Origin: Bacteroidia bacterium | Lineage (GTDB): Bacteria > Bacteroidota > Bacteroidia > DATLTG01 | Length of the DNA: 64,000 bases | Assembly: GCA_039924845.1 (NCBI GenBank) | Contig: JBDTAC010000088.1 | Coordinates: 1-64,000, forward strand | Reading direction: 5' to 3' | Shown: positions 43,239-52,963 of the stretch, one piece after another | Layout: each line of letters begins with the position of its first letter | How positions within the stretch are numbered: position 1 is the stretch's first letter | Notes under the pieces: generated by a model | Databases searched by the model: none | What the model saw: the letters and a program-made list of their open reading frames with translations, nothing else | Told to the model about the DNA's origin: nothing | Translations under genes and position numbers: made by a program

Positions 43239-43997
43239 ATGAAAATAGCACTTATCACAGGCGCAACAGCAGGAATAGGAAAAGCAACTGCCGAATTATT
43301 CGCGAAAAACGGATACAATATAATTATTACTGGTCGCAGAAAAGACTATTTGCACGGAATAGAAAACGAATTAAAATCGCTTTACAAAGTGCAAGCAATT
43401 TCACTTTGTTTTGATGTGCGAAAATTAAGTGAAGTGGAAAATGCGATTCAAAATCTTCCGCCTGAATGGAAAAATATTTCTGTGCTTGTTAATAATGCTG
43501 GTTTAGCAGCCGGTCTCAGTTCCATTCAGGAAGGTTCTATTGATGATTGGGAGCGAATGATTGACACCAATGTGAAAGGATTGCTTTATGTAACGCGGCA
43601 AGTAGCGCCTTTGATGATAAAAAATGGAGCGGGACATATTATCAATATTGCTTCTATCGCGGGCAAAGAAGTGTATGCGAATGGAAATGTGTATTGTGCC
43701 AGCAAACACGCGGTGGACGCGCTTTCGAAAGCGATGCGAATTGATATGTTGAACCAAGGAATTAAAGTAACGAACATCGCGCCTGGTTTAGTAGAAACAG
43801 AATTTTCTATGGTCCGATTTGACGGAGATAAAGAGCGCGCAAAAAATGTGTACAAAGGTTTTCATCCGCTAACTGCGGAAGATATTGCCGAAACAATTTT
43901 CTGGACAGCTACTCGTCCGGCACACGTAAATATTAACGATATTGTTATTACGCCTACTGCACAAGCCAATTCAACAAACGTGTTGCGGAAAAATTAG
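43239..43997 (+). CDS. Short-chain dehydrogenase (YdfG-like)
   Basis: A 252-residue cytoplasmic NADP-dependent enzyme. The nucleotide motif TGATAGIGKA, NNAG (residue 87), the catalytic Ser in NIASIAG and the YxxxK in VYCASKH are present, followed by the APGLVETEF loop. It resembles 3-hydroxy acid or serine dehydrogenases of the YdfG group; the substrate is not proven. It is co-transcribed with, or just after, the lipoprotein gene and ends at a bidirectional terminator. Confidence 0.93.
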   Translation: MKIALITGATAGIGKATAELFAKNGYNIIITGRRKDYLHGIENELKSLYKVQAISLCFDVRKLSEVENAIQNLPPEWKNISVLVNNAGLAAGLSSIQEGSIDDWERMIDTNVKGLLYVTRQVAPLMIKNGAGHIINIASIAGKEVYANGNVYCASKHAVDALSKAMRIDMLNQGIKVTNIAPGLVETEFSMVRFDGDKERAKNVYKGFHPLTAEDIAETIFWTATRPAHVNINDIVITPTAQANSTNVLRKN

Positions 43998-44004
43998 CAA
44001 AAAG

Positions 44005-44036
44005 AAAGGCTTTCAGAATATATTCTGAAAGCCTTT
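44005..44036. terminator. Bidirectional terminator between SDR and TonB receptor genes
   Basis: Perfect palindrome with AAAGGCTTTCAGAATA arms, located between two convergent genes. Confidence 0.85.
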
Positions 44037-44057
44037 CCCCAAAAATAAAATTTTAAC

Positions 44058-46550
44058 TTAAAAATTAAACGGAACAATCACTTTTATGCTGACGTTTGTT
44101 CCCATATTAAAAACACCCACTCTGTTGGTGGTATTGTTTACTGGATAATATTTGAAACGACTCATGTAATCCATGTAAACGGTGTTAAAAATATTATTAA
44201 CACTCAGATATAAGCGACAAATCGAATGTCCTTGGTGCTGAATATTGCCTCCGAATCCTGCATTAAATAATACATATCCCGCTGTAGCGGCTTTGCTGGC
44301 GGCATATACCAATGGGCTATTGGCAGTGTTTAGTCCGTTGTAAATGGCGTATTGCTGATAAATACTATTTTGTTGGAAGCAATCTTGCATTCCAATTTTC
44401 AGATACGCATCTTTTATTTTAGAACTAATTTTTTTGATGTGGAATCGAAGTTCCGAAGTGATGCGTGTAGGAGGCACAAATGGCAATACTTTGATGGAAT
44501 CCGGAGCGTTTGTTAAACCTCCGCTTACCATACTCAAAGTAGTGTTTAAATCCAACCACGACATAGCGGATGGATGGATGTCTAAACTAACTTCTCCACC
44601 ATACAAATTGGCACTCCCTTGTGTGTATTTATACACTGGAGCAGCGCCCAATCCGGCTGCATTTAGCGAATTATTAATAGAATCGCCTGTCCCAGCAATT
44701 TTGCTTTGCAATCCTTGTGCATAGATAAAACTGCTAATGCTATTATTGAATACGTCCGCTTCGAAACCGATGTCTTTTGAGTTGATTCCAAAAGTAAAAT
44801 CTTCTTCCAAACTTGTTTCTGGTTTCAAATTTGGGTCTCCCAATTCATACACTACCGTGCCATCGTGTACTCCATTCGCACCACATTCTGCCACATTTGG
44901 TGCTCTGTACCCTTGTGCAATATTGCCTTTCAAAAAAATATTTTTTGAAACGTTGTAAACTGCACCAAAACTTCCGGATATTCCGCTAAAGTTGGAAGTA
45001 AATCCTTGAAATTCGTGAATTCCACCTGGAGTGTTTTCAGGAACAGGGTTTTGTGTTGAATCTACCCAATGATCTATTCCATTAAATGTCCTCGTATCGT
45101 AACGTAATCCACCACTAAGAACGAATTTTCCGATTTGTTCATTCGCAATAGCGAAAGCACCTATTTGAAATAAATTATAATTTGGAATCAACATCAAAGT
45201 ACCTAAACTTTGGGATTGTTGATACGCGCCGTTCACACCTCCCGAAATATTAAAGTCTCCCATTTGTGGAGAAATATAACGCAGATCATACGTTGCTGCG
45301 TTGGAATTATAATAAATATCTGGAGTATTCGGCATGGTTGGGTCATTTGTTTCTTGGCGTTGGTTGTGTTGCCACGAAAAAATTCCGGCAATACGTCCGC
45401 TGCCTACGGCAACACTATTGTCCCAAACTACTTTGCTGTGGCGAATTCGTTGGTTAATGACAAAAGGAGTATAAGAAGTTTGTTCCTGATGAGTAGGAAG
45501 TTCGTACGAAGGCGCTCCTCCGTTCAAATCAGGATACGCCAATGCTCTTTCCATTTGACCGCTTGCAGAATCCCTTGTTCCATCTACAATTCCAGTAGCC
45601 ATATCAAAATAGCTGGCGTGAATTTGGGAATATCCCCATTTACGATGAAGTCCGATAGTTCCATCTGCATTAAAATTACTGAATTGAGAATTTAATACAT
45701 AACCATCTGCAGCATTTTGGTAAGCATGCGCCATAATATTATCTACGCGCCCGCTCCAGGAAATCCCGTTGCTTGTGCCTGCCAAATGCACCATATTGTT
45801 AATGAGTCCGTTGTTGGTTTGGTAATTAAACAACACATCGCCTTCTTTCTGTCCTTCCGGCAGAGCTTGTTCTGGAATCAAATTTACAACTCCAGAAATG
45901 GCATCGGAGCCGTACGCCAAGGAAGCGGGACCTTTTAAAATTTCTACACGGTTTACTGCATCCGGATCTGCTTCAATCCCAAACTCATCAAACCATGCCT
46001 GATCCATTTGTTCCACACCGTCATTAACCGTCAATACTCTGTTATACCCTAAACCTCTGATAACAGGCTTTGAAATACTTTGTCCGTCCGTCATGGCAGA
46101 TACTCCAGGTACTTTCGAAATAGCATCTATCACATTCGTAGAGGCATTTTCATTGAGGTATTCGTTGGTTACTTCCGTAGTTGGTTGTGGTGTTTTCGAA
46201 GAAGTGCTTGCTGCCGAATTGCCTGTAACAACTACTTCTGTTTCTTCCACATACGATTGCAGAAGTGAAATATTCCGCGTAGTAGTTCCTTCAATTTTGA
46301 TGGAAAACGCTTCGGTTCCGTATCCAATTAAATGTGTTTCCACGATGTAGGTTCCTTTCGGGATGTCTTTTAAGAAGTATTCTCCTGTTGCTCCTGAAGA
46401 AGCGCCAATATGTAAATCAGGAATGTAAATAGTTGCACCTGGCAAAGTTATCCCGCTGATGCTATCTTTCACCGTTCCGGTAAGTGTATTTTGTGCCGTT
46501 GTTGCATTGATAAATGAAACAGACAGCAAAAACATGAATATTTTTTTCAT
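44058..46550 (-). CDS. TonB-dependent outer-membrane receptor
   Basis: An 830-residue outer-membrane transporter. Order: signal peptide (1-19), a carboxypeptidase-regulatory-like domain (24-105), a plug (115-225, with GQSISKPVIRGLGYNRVLTVNDGV and KGPASLAYGSDAISG) and a 22-strand barrel ending NVSIKVIVPFNF. It imports a bulky or scarce ligand using TonB energy. The substrate is not visible from sequence: no siderophore or vitamin gene is nearby. The small exported protein encoded upstream (46663-47205) may be its partner. Confidence 0.95.
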   Translation of the reverse strand: MKKIFMFLLSVSFINATTAQNTLTGTVKDSISGITLPGATIYIPDLHIGASSGATGEYFLKDIPKGTYIVETHLIGYGTEAFSIKIEGTTTRNISLLQSYVEETEVVVTGNSAASTSSKTPQPTTEVTNEYLNENASTNVIDAISKVPGVSAMTDGQSISKPVIRGLGYNRVLTVNDGVEQMDQAWFDEFGIEADPDAVNRVEILKGPASLAYGSDAISGVVNLIPEQALPEGQKEGDVLFNYQTNNGLINNMVHLAGTSNGISWSGRVDNIMAHAYQNAADGYVLNSQFSNFNADGTIGLHRKWGYSQIHASYFDMATGIVDGTRDSASGQMERALAYPDLNGGAPSYELPTHQEQTSYTPFVINQRIRHSKVVWDNSVAVGSGRIAGIFSWQHNQRQETNDPTMPNTPDIYYNSNAATYDLRYISPQMGDFNISGGVNGAYQQSQSLGTLMLIPNYNLFQIGAFAIANEQIGKFVLSGGLRYDTRTFNGIDHWVDSTQNPVPENTPGGIHEFQGFTSNFSGISGSFGAVYNVSKNIFLKGNIAQGYRAPNVAECGANGVHDGTVVYELGDPNLKPETSLEEDFTFGINSKDIGFEADVFNNSISSFIYAQGLQSKIAGTGDSINNSLNAAGLGAAPVYKYTQGSANLYGGEVSLDIHPSAMSWLDLNTTLSMVSGGLTNAPDSIKVLPFVPPTRITSELRFHIKKISSKIKDAYLKIGMQDCFQQNSIYQQYAIYNGLNTANSPLVYAASKAATAGYVLFNAGFGGNIQHQGHSICRLYLSVNNIFNTVYMDYMSRFKYYPVNNTTNRVGVFNMGTNVSIKVIVPFNF

Positions 46551-46662
46551 ATAAATTTATTTTTTTAAATAACATACTCGTTTGCTGATTTTTCCAATCG
46601 TGCAAACAAAAATTTAGTAAAAAGGTATTTGCCAAATGGGCGAATTTCTTTTTTAAATAAAA

Positions 46663-47205
46663 CTAAACCAATATGTATTTAGGCGGAGGAACGGGGACTT
46701 TCCCGTGAGGAGAATTATATTCTGCTTGAAAAAATATTTTTTCGAAGCCTATTTTTCCAGGAAAAAAAGTGTTCAAAATCCGCGAATGCGTACAATATAA
46801 TTTATTGAAAAAGCTATTCAGAAAATTATTTTTTTGAGTGTTATTCGTGTCGTTCGAATGAACGAAATTATTAATTTGGTTTGTCAATGCAGTCGATAAG
46901 GAACTGTCGTTTTCATCCTCATAACAATAAAAAACAGTTTCATTTTTTGTTTTATGTTGGCGCACGATGTCGTACATTTTTCCTTTGTAGCGAAATTCAT
47001 CGGAATTTTTTTTCTGAAAAACGGAAGTGTTTTCCATTTCTTCGTTTGAAATACGAAGCGTTTTGAATTTCGAAAAATTATTTTTTTGAACGAGCGAAAA
47101 AAATGTTTTTTGATTTTGTTTATGCAGCACCACGTAGGCTACATAAAATCCGCCAACGTTAAACAAAAACAAGACAAGTAAAAAAAAACTCAGTGTTTTT
47201 TTCAA
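46663..47205 (-). CDS. Single-membrane-pass protein of unknown function upstream of the TonB receptor
   Basis: A 180-residue protein with a hydrophobic N-terminal helix (residues 3-26) and a hydrophilic rest. It starts at TTG (47205). Three iterated palindromes fall in frame and encode QKNNFSK, QKNNFLN and EKIFFQ. The C-terminus is Pro-rich (VPVPPPKYILV). The central KMYDIVRQHKTKNETVFYCYEDENDS resembles proteins found beside TonB receptors in Bacteroidota. It lies 112 bp before the receptor gene. The role is unknown. Confidence 0.55.
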   Translation of the reverse strand: MKKTLSFFLLVLFLFNVGGFYVAYVVLHKQNQKTFFSLVQKNNFSKFKTLRISNEEMENTSVFQKKNSDEFRYKGKMYDIVRQHKTKNETVFYCYEDENDSSLSTALTNQINNFVHSNDTNNTQKNNFLNSFFNKLYCTHSRILNTFFPGKIGFEKIFFQAEYNSPHGKVPVPPPKYILV

Positions 47206-47384
47206 AGATTTCGAATTAAATATATTACAAATATATTATTTTTTTAAATCTGGGATTTGAAGAAAGAAAAAACAGAAATAGAAGAGCGAAGAACGAAGGA
47301 TTGCGTGAGAGGAGGGATTAGGCGTAGCTCCTATTTTGCCAATTCGCTAAATTCAGCTACTTTTGGAGAAATTAAATTAAAAAA

Positions 47385-48098
47385 ATGGATTACAATACCT
47401 CTCTCCCAAAAATGATTATTCCTGAATACGGCAGAAACATTCAGCGAATGATTGATCAAACCGTTGCCATTGAAGACCGCGAACAGCGCAATAAAAATGC
47501 GAAAGCGATTATTGCTGTAATGGGACAAATAAATCCACATTTGCGTGATGTAGCTGATTTTAAACACAAATTGTGGGATCATTTATTTATTATTTCTGAT
47601 TTTAAATTGGATGTGGATTCTCCTTTTCCGAAACCAACGCGCGAAACTTTTATTTCTAAACCCGAAAAAGTGGCGTATCCTGCTGGAAATATGCGCTATA
47701 AACATTACGGAAAAAATATTGAACGCATAATAGCGAAAGGAAAAGAATTTGAAGAAGGTCCTGAAAAGGAATATTTCACGCAGTTGATAGCCAACATTCT
47801 CAAAAAATCATATTTGACTTGGAACATTGACAGCGTAAGCGATTCCGCAATTGTCAATCATTTAAAAGAACTTTCTGGCGGAAAATTAGATTTGAAGGAC
47901 ACTTCTAAAATGATTAAAACAGAAGAGGTACTTGCGAAAAATGCCGCTGCTGCCGCTGCTTCCGGAATAAAAAAGAAAACACGCATGAAGAGCAATAATG
48001 GAAAACAATATTCCAATTTTCAAAATAATAATAATCAGAATAACAACAATAATCAGAACAATCGGAACAACAATAATAATAACAGACGTAAATTTTAA
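47385..48098 (+). CDS. DUF4290 protein with an Asn-rich tail
   Basis: A 237-residue cytoplasmic protein. Residues 1-190 match the Bacteroidota DUF4290 family (DYNTSLPKMIIPEYGRNIQRMIDQ, DFKHKLWDHLFIISDF, YPAGNMRYKHYGKNIE). A C-terminal tail of about 30 residues is almost pure Asn with a few Gln and Arg, probably disordered. The function is unknown; the family often sits next to murA as here (27 bp upstream). Confidence 0.88.
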   Translation: MDYNTSLPKMIIPEYGRNIQRMIDQTVAIEDREQRNKNAKAIIAVMGQINPHLRDVADFKHKLWDHLFIISDFKLDVDSPFPKPTRETFISKPEKVAYPAGNMRYKHYGKNIERIIAKGKEFEEGPEKEYFTQLIANILKKSYLTWNIDSVSDSAIVNHLKELSGGKLDLKDTSKMIKTEEVLAKNAAAAAASGIKKKTRMKSNNGKQYSNFQNNNNQNNNNNQNNRNNNNNNRRKF

Positions 48099-48125
48099 AA
48101 ATAATTTTGCGAAAAAATTTTTTCG

Positions 48126-49433
48126 ATGGGCAGTTTTGAAATACATGGAGGAAAAAAATTAAAAGGAGAATTAGTTCCACAAGGCGCTAAAAATGAGGCA
48201 TTGCAAGTTATTTGCGCTGTTTTACTGACGCCCGAAAAAGTAACCATCAGCAATATTCCAAATATTGTAGATGTCAATAAACTGATTGATTTATTGCGCG
48301 ATTTGGGCGTAAAAGTGGAAAATACCGCGCACGAAACATTTACGTTTCAGGCAGATAATGTAAACATCGAATACCTCAATTCAGCCGAATTTAAGAAGAA
48401 AGGCGCGGCACTCAGAGGTTCTATTATGATTGTTGGTCCATTGCTTTCTCGTTTTGGAAGAGGCTATATCCCGCGCCCAGGTGGAGATAAAATCGGTCGT
48501 AGAAGATTGGATACTCATTTTATTGGTTTCGAAAAATTAGGTGCAAAATTTATTTACGATGCAAAAGATGAATTTTATAAAGTAGAAGCTTCCAACTTAA
48601 AAGGCTGTTATATGTTGCTGGACGAGGCTTCTGTAACAGGAACTGCAAATATTATTATGGCAGCCGTAATGGCGAAAGGCATCACCACCATTTACAATGC
48701 AGCTTGCGAACCGTACATTCAGCAATTGTGTAAAATGCTCAACAGCATGGGCGCAAAAATTTCAGGCGTTGGCTCTAATTTATTAACGATTGAAGGCGTA
48801 GAATATCTGAAAGGTTGCACACATCGCTTATTGCCAGATATGATTGAAATAGGCAGCTTTATTGGGCTTGCCGCGATGACGAAATCGGAAATTACAATTA
48901 AAAATGTGGCGTACGAAGCACTCGGTGTAATTCCAGATGTTTTTCAACGACTCGGCATAAAAATGGAACGCAGAGGCGATGATATTTTTATTCCTTCGCA
49001 AGAAAATTACGAGATTGATACGTTTATTGACGGCTCTATTTTAACCATTGCAGACGCCATTTGGCCTGGATTAACACCCGATTTATTAAGCATCGTTTTA
49101 GTAGTTGCCACACAAGCAAAAGGCACCGTTCTCATTCATCAAAAAATGTTTGAAAGCCGTTTGTTTTTTGTAGATAAATTAATTGATATGGGCGCACAAA
49201 TTATTCTTTGCGACCCACACAGAGCAACGGTTATCGGATTAAATCGCCAGAATTCATTAAAAGGAATTTCCATGACATCACCGGATATCAGAGCCGGCGT
49301 GGCTTTGCTGATTGCCGCTTTATCTGCCGAAGGCAAAAGTACCATTCACAACATCGAACAAATTGATCGTGGGTATCAAAATATTGATGTGCGCTTAAAC
49401 GCATTGGGCGCAGATATCAAAAGAAATCCTTAA
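48126..49433 (+). CDS. murA: UDP-N-acetylglucosamine 1-carboxyvinyltransferase
   Basis: A 435-residue enzyme for the first step of peptidoglycan synthesis (transfer of enolpyruvate to UDP-GlcNAc). The QGAKNEAL loop carries the catalytic Lys22 and Asn23. The position of the usual catalytic Cys115 (PGGC) is Asp here, Asp121 in PRPGGDKIGRRRLDTH. Such Asp forms are active but resist fosfomycin. It is directly after the DUF4290 gene. Confidence 0.96.
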   Translation: MGSFEIHGGKKLKGELVPQGAKNEALQVICAVLLTPEKVTISNIPNIVDVNKLIDLLRDLGVKVENTAHETFTFQADNVNIEYLNSAEFKKKGAALRGSIMIVGPLLSRFGRGYIPRPGGDKIGRRRLDTHFIGFEKLGAKFIYDAKDEFYKVEASNLKGCYMLLDEASVTGTANIIMAAVMAKGITTIYNAACEPYIQQLCKMLNSMGAKISGVGSNLLTIEGVEYLKGCTHRLLPDMIEIGSFIGLAAMTKSEITIKNVAYEALGVIPDVFQRLGIKMERRGDDIFIPSQENYEIDTFIDGSILTIADAIWPGLTPDLLSIVLVVATQAKGTVLIHQKMFESRLFFVDKLIDMGAQIILCDPHRATVIGLNRQNSLKGISMTSPDIRAGVALLIAALSAEGKSTIHNIEQIDRGYQNIDVRLNALGADIKRNP

Positions 49434-49554
49434 TTTTCTTACTCGTTTTTTAAGCCTTCGAAAAAATAATTTTTCAAACTCCTTTTTTTTGATAAAATTT
49501 GACCTCTTCTTTACCAAAAAAAGCGTAATTTTACAGACACAAAAAATAAAAATC

Positions 49555-50103
49555 ATGAAAAAAGTAAATCTTATATTGATATTGGCTGCGTCAGCAATGC
49601 TGACTTTCGGCTTTATATACAGCAAAACATCCGAAGGGCAAACGGGTACAACAGTGGGCACAAACATTGGGAACAAAGCACCTGAATTAAAATTTAAAGA
49701 TCCTTCCGGAAAAGAAATTGCTTTGTCATCTTATCATGGAAACATTGTATTGGTTGATTTTTGGGCATCTTGGTGTCGTCCTTGCCGCATGGAAAATCCG
49801 AATGTGGTGGCAGCTTTCAACAAATACAAAACTGCAAAATTTAAAAATGCAAAAGGTTTTGTGATTTACAGTGTTTCTTTAGATCAACAACACGATGCTT
49901 GGGTAAATGCAATTAAACAAGACAATCTTTCTTGGCCCACGCAAGTGAGCGACTTAGGCGGATGGCAATCTAAACCTGCTGCGCTTTATGGCGTTCAGTC
50001 TATTCCGACTAATTTTTTATTGGATGACAAAGGCGTTATTATTGATGAAAATTTAAGAGGCGAAGCCTTGGATATGGCGCTGGATAAGCTTTTGAAAAAA
50101 TAA
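49555..50103 (+). CDS. TlpA-like thioredoxin-fold protein
   Basis: A 182-residue exported thioredoxin-family protein. I chose the ATG at 49555, which gives a signal peptide or membrane anchor (residues 1-22); a longer frame begins at 49489. The active site is WASWCRPCRMENP. SVSLDQQHDAWVNAIKQDN and SIPTNFLLDDKG are TlpA/ResA-like. It probably reduces periplasmic disulfides, for example in cytochrome maturation. It ends at a terminator (50136-50159). Confidence 0.9.
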   Translation: MKKVNLILILAASAMLTFGFIYSKTSEGQTGTTVGTNIGNKAPELKFKDPSGKEIALSSYHGNIVLVDFWASWCRPCRMENPNVVAAFNKYKTAKFKNAKGFVIYSVSLDQQHDAWVNAIKQDNLSWPTQVSDLGGWQSKPAALYGVQSIPTNFLLDDKGVIIDENLRGEALDMALDKLLKK

Positions 50104-50135
50104 TTTTTCAACCGTCAAAAAAATAATTTTTTGAA

Positions 50136-50159
50136 GCAGAGATTTTTCTCTGCTTTTTT
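50136..50159 (+). terminator. Terminator after the TlpA-like gene
   Basis: GCAGAGA/TCTCTGC hairpin with a 4-nt loop and six T. Two iterated palindromes precede it (50094, 50116). Confidence 0.85.
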
Positions 50160-50256
50160 AATTGGGATAAAACCTGACAATTTGACGCATTCGCCTTGAT
50201 GGCAAAGAATTTGAGAATAATAATCGCAAATGAAAATCAAAAATTTCTATAAAAAA

Positions 50257-50805
50257 ATGACCGAAAAAAACAAAGAAATCATAAACGAGGAAGTGCAGGA
50301 AAATAATTCCGAAGAAACACAAAACGAAAAAGACAATTCGGAACAGCCTGCTATCAGCGAAACTGAAGCTTTACAAGCAAAATACGACGAATTAAATGAT
50401 AAGTATTTGCGCTTGTTTGCGGAATATGAAAATTACCGAAAACGCACTGCCAAAGAGCGCATCGAGCTGATAAAAATTGCCGGAGAAGATGTTTTTAAAA
50501 GTTTCTTGTCTGTAATGGACGACTTGGAACGCGCCATGAAACTCAGCAAAGACGCCAAAGACATCAAAGCCGTAAACGAAGGAATTGAATTAATTTATTC
50601 AAAATTAAAAAGTAATTTGAAGCAAAAGGGCTTGGAAACTATTGATTCTTTAGGAAAAGAATTTAATACCGATTTGCACGAAGCCATCACCAATATTCCC
50701 GCGGAAACAGAAGATATGAAAGGGAAAGTAGTGGATGAATTAGAAAAAGGGTATTTACTTCACGGAAAAGTTATTCGTTTTGCAAAAGTGGTTATCGGCG
50801 CATAA
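50257..50805 (+). CDS. grpE: GrpE nucleotide exchange factor
   Basis: A 182-residue cochaperone releasing ADP from DnaK. An acidic disordered N-terminus (residues 1-45) is followed by the long helix (LQAKYDELNDKYLRLFAEYENYRKRTAKER) and the beta-domain ending KVIRFAKVVIGA. I prefer ATG 50257 over 50230 because it gives the usual acidic start. dnaJ follows 25 bp later. Confidence 0.95.
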   Translation: MTEKNKEIINEEVQENNSEETQNEKDNSEQPAISETEALQAKYDELNDKYLRLFAEYENYRKRTAKERIELIKIAGEDVFKSFLSVMDDLERAMKLSKDAKDIKAVNEGIELIYSKLKSNLKQKGLETIDSLGKEFNTDLHEAITNIPAETEDMKGKVVDELEKGYLLHGKVIRFAKVVIGA

Positions 50806-50830
50806 ATCATAAATTTCATATCCAATTAAA

Positions 50831-51982
50831 ATGTCAAAAAGAGATTATTACGAAATATTAGGAATTCAGAAAAATGCGAGTGCGGAGGAAATAAAAAAAG
50901 CCTATCGGAAAATGGCAATTAAATACCATCCCGATAAAAACCCTGACGACAAAGAATCCGAAGAAAAATTTAAAGAAGCAGCGGAAGCTTATGAAATATT
51001 GAGCGACGCTAACAAGCGTAGCCGATACGACCAATTCGGACATGCTGGAATGGGTAGTAATGGCGGCGGTGGACAAGGTTTCGGCGGAATGAATATGGAC
51101 GATATTTTCAGTCAGTTTGGAGATATTTTCGGCGGACATTTTTCAGGTTTTGGTGGCGGTGGTGGCGGCGGAAGACGTGAAAGACGCGTAAACAGAGGTT
51201 CTAACCTGCGCGTAAAAGTGAAAGTAACCTTGGAAGAAGTCGCAAAAGGCGTTGAGAAAAAAATAAAAGTAACGAAATATGTTCCTTGCGAACCTTGTCA
51301 TGGTTCTGGCGCTCAGAACGGTTCTTCGTTCAACAAATGTGCTACTTGTCATGGTTCCGGACAAGTTACACGTATCGCAAATACGATTCTCGGACAAATG
51401 CAAACTACTGGCACTTGTCCTGCTTGCGGCGGCGAAGGACAAACGATTACAGACAAATGTAAAAGCTGTCATGGCGATGGAATTGTACGTGGAGAAGAAG
51501 TCATCACGATTAAATTACCAGCAGGTGTAGAAAATGAAATGCAACTTTCCATGGGCGGAAAAGGCAATGCAGGCGCAAGAAGTGGAGTTCCGGGTGATTT
51601 AATTATTGCCATTGCGGAAATAGAACACGAAAATTTGACAAGAGATGGACATAATTTATATTACGATCATTTTGCAAGTATTACTGATGTTGCTTTGGGC
51701 GCATCTGCAGAAGTGCCAACGGTAGAAGGAAAAGCAAAAATAAAAATTCCGGCAGGCACACAAAGCGGAAAAGTATTACGCCTAAAATCACAAGGTTTGC
51801 CCGATATCAACGGTTATGGAAAAGGAGATTTATTTGTTACCATCAATGTTTGGACACCTCAAGCACTTAGTCACGAAGAGAAAAAAATAGTGGAAAATCT
51901 GCAAAATTCTCCTAATTTTAAGCCCAATCCAACTTCGAAGGATAAAAATTTTTTCCACCGAATGAAGGAATATTTTGAATAA
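50831..51982 (+). CDS. dnaJ: Molecular chaperone DnaJ
   Basis: A 383-residue class I J-protein stimulating DnaK. The J domain has the HPD triad (YHPDKNP). A Gly/Phe-rich linker (residues 75-115) leads to four zinc-binding CxxCxGxG repeats ([36 protein letters not shown]). The C-terminal beta-domain ends [11 protein letters not shown]. Cytoplasmic. Forms a pair with grpE. Confidence 0.98.
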   Translation: MSKRDYYEILGIQKNASAEEIKKAYRKMAIKYHPDKNPDDKESEEKFKEAAEAYEILSDANKRSRYDQFGHAGMGSNGGGGQGFGGMNMDDIFSQFGDIFGGHFSGFGGGGGGGRRERRVNRGSNLRVKVKVTLEEVAKGVEKKIKVTKYVPCEPCHGSGAQNGSSFNKCATCHGSGQVTRIANTILGQMQTTGTCPACGGEGQTITDKCKSCHGDGIVRGEEVITIKLPAGVENEMQLSMGGKGNAGARSGVPGDLIIAIAEIEHENLTRDGHNLYYDHFASITDVALGASAEVPTVEGKAKIKIPAGTQSGKVLRLKSQGLPDINGYGKGDLFVTINVWTPQALSHEEKKIVENLQNSPNFKPNPTSKDKNFFHRMKEYFE

Positions 51983-52005
51983 AAATAATTTATAAGCCGC
52001 AAAAA

Positions 52006-52953
52006 ATGGATTTGTTTCAAGCCTCCGAAATCGTAAAGAAATACAACAATTATACAGCACTCGATAAAGTAAGTATCAACGTTCCTCAACAAAGTATTTT
52101 CGGTTTATTAGGACCAAACGGCGCCGGAAAAACTTCTCTCATTCGTATCATCAATCAAATTACAGGACCCGATAGCGGAGAACTTTTTTTTGAAGGGGAG
52201 AAACTTTCACAGAAACACATCGGAAACATTGGTTATTTACCAGAAGAAAGAGGATTGTATAAAAAAATGAAAGTTGGAGAGCAAGCCATTTATCTCGCCC
52301 AATTAAAAGGAATGAGTAAAAATGATGCACTCAAAAAATTAAAAGAGTGGTTCGTTAAATTTGAAATTCAAGCATGGTGGGATAAAAAAATAGAAGACCT
52401 TTCAAAAGGAATGCAGCAAAAAGTACAATTCATTGTTACTGTTTTGCACGAACCAAAATTACTGATACTCGATGAGCCTTTCAGCGGTTTTGATCCTATT
52501 AATGCGAACTTGGTAAAAAATGAAATTCTGCGTTTGCGCGAAAATGGATCTACAATTATTCTTTCCACACACAACATGAGTTCGGTGGAAGAATTGTGTG
52601 ATCACATTGCACTCATCAATAAATCAAAAAAAATATTGGATGGAAAAGTGAATGAAATCCGCCAAAATTACAAGCAAAATATTTTTGAAATTGAATTTAC
52701 TGGCAATATGATTGGCTTTACCAACGCGTTGTGGGGAGGTTTTGAACTTGTCGACAAACAAGAAAAAGAAGGTATTTCGAAAGCAAAAGTAAAATTGATT
52801 GGAAAAAGCACATCGAATGATTTATTGCAAGCCGTGTTGCCAAGTGCTAAGATACTGGGCTTCCGCGAAATTATCCCCAGCATGAGCGATGTTTTTATTG
52901 CCAATGTAAGTGCTAAAGCAGACGTTTCACAAGCAACAGGACTAACCGAATAA
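52006..52953 (+). CDS. ABC transporter ATP-binding protein (NatA-like)
   Basis: A 315-residue ATPase. Walker A GPNGAGKTS (residues 38-46), signature LSKGMQQKV, Walker B LLILDEPFSGFDP and switch His in LSTHNMSSVEE are intact. A C-terminal accessory domain (about 220-315) follows, as in NatA-type exporters. It starts 24 bp after dnaJ and is followed 10 bp later by its permease. Confidence 0.95.
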   Translation: MDLFQASEIVKKYNNYTALDKVSINVPQQSIFGLLGPNGAGKTSLIRIINQITGPDSGELFFEGEKLSQKHIGNIGYLPEERGLYKKMKVGEQAIYLAQLKGMSKNDALKKLKEWFVKFEIQAWWDKKIEDLSKGMQQKVQFIVTVLHEPKLLILDEPFSGFDPINANLVKNEILRLRENGSTIILSTHNMSSVEELCDHIALINKSKKILDGKVNEIRQNYKQNIFEIEFTGNMIGFTNALWGGFELVDKQEKEGISKAKVKLIGKSTSNDLLQAVLPSAKILGFREIIPSMSDVFIANVSAKADVSQATGLTE

Positions 52954-52963
52954 TTTTTCTGAG

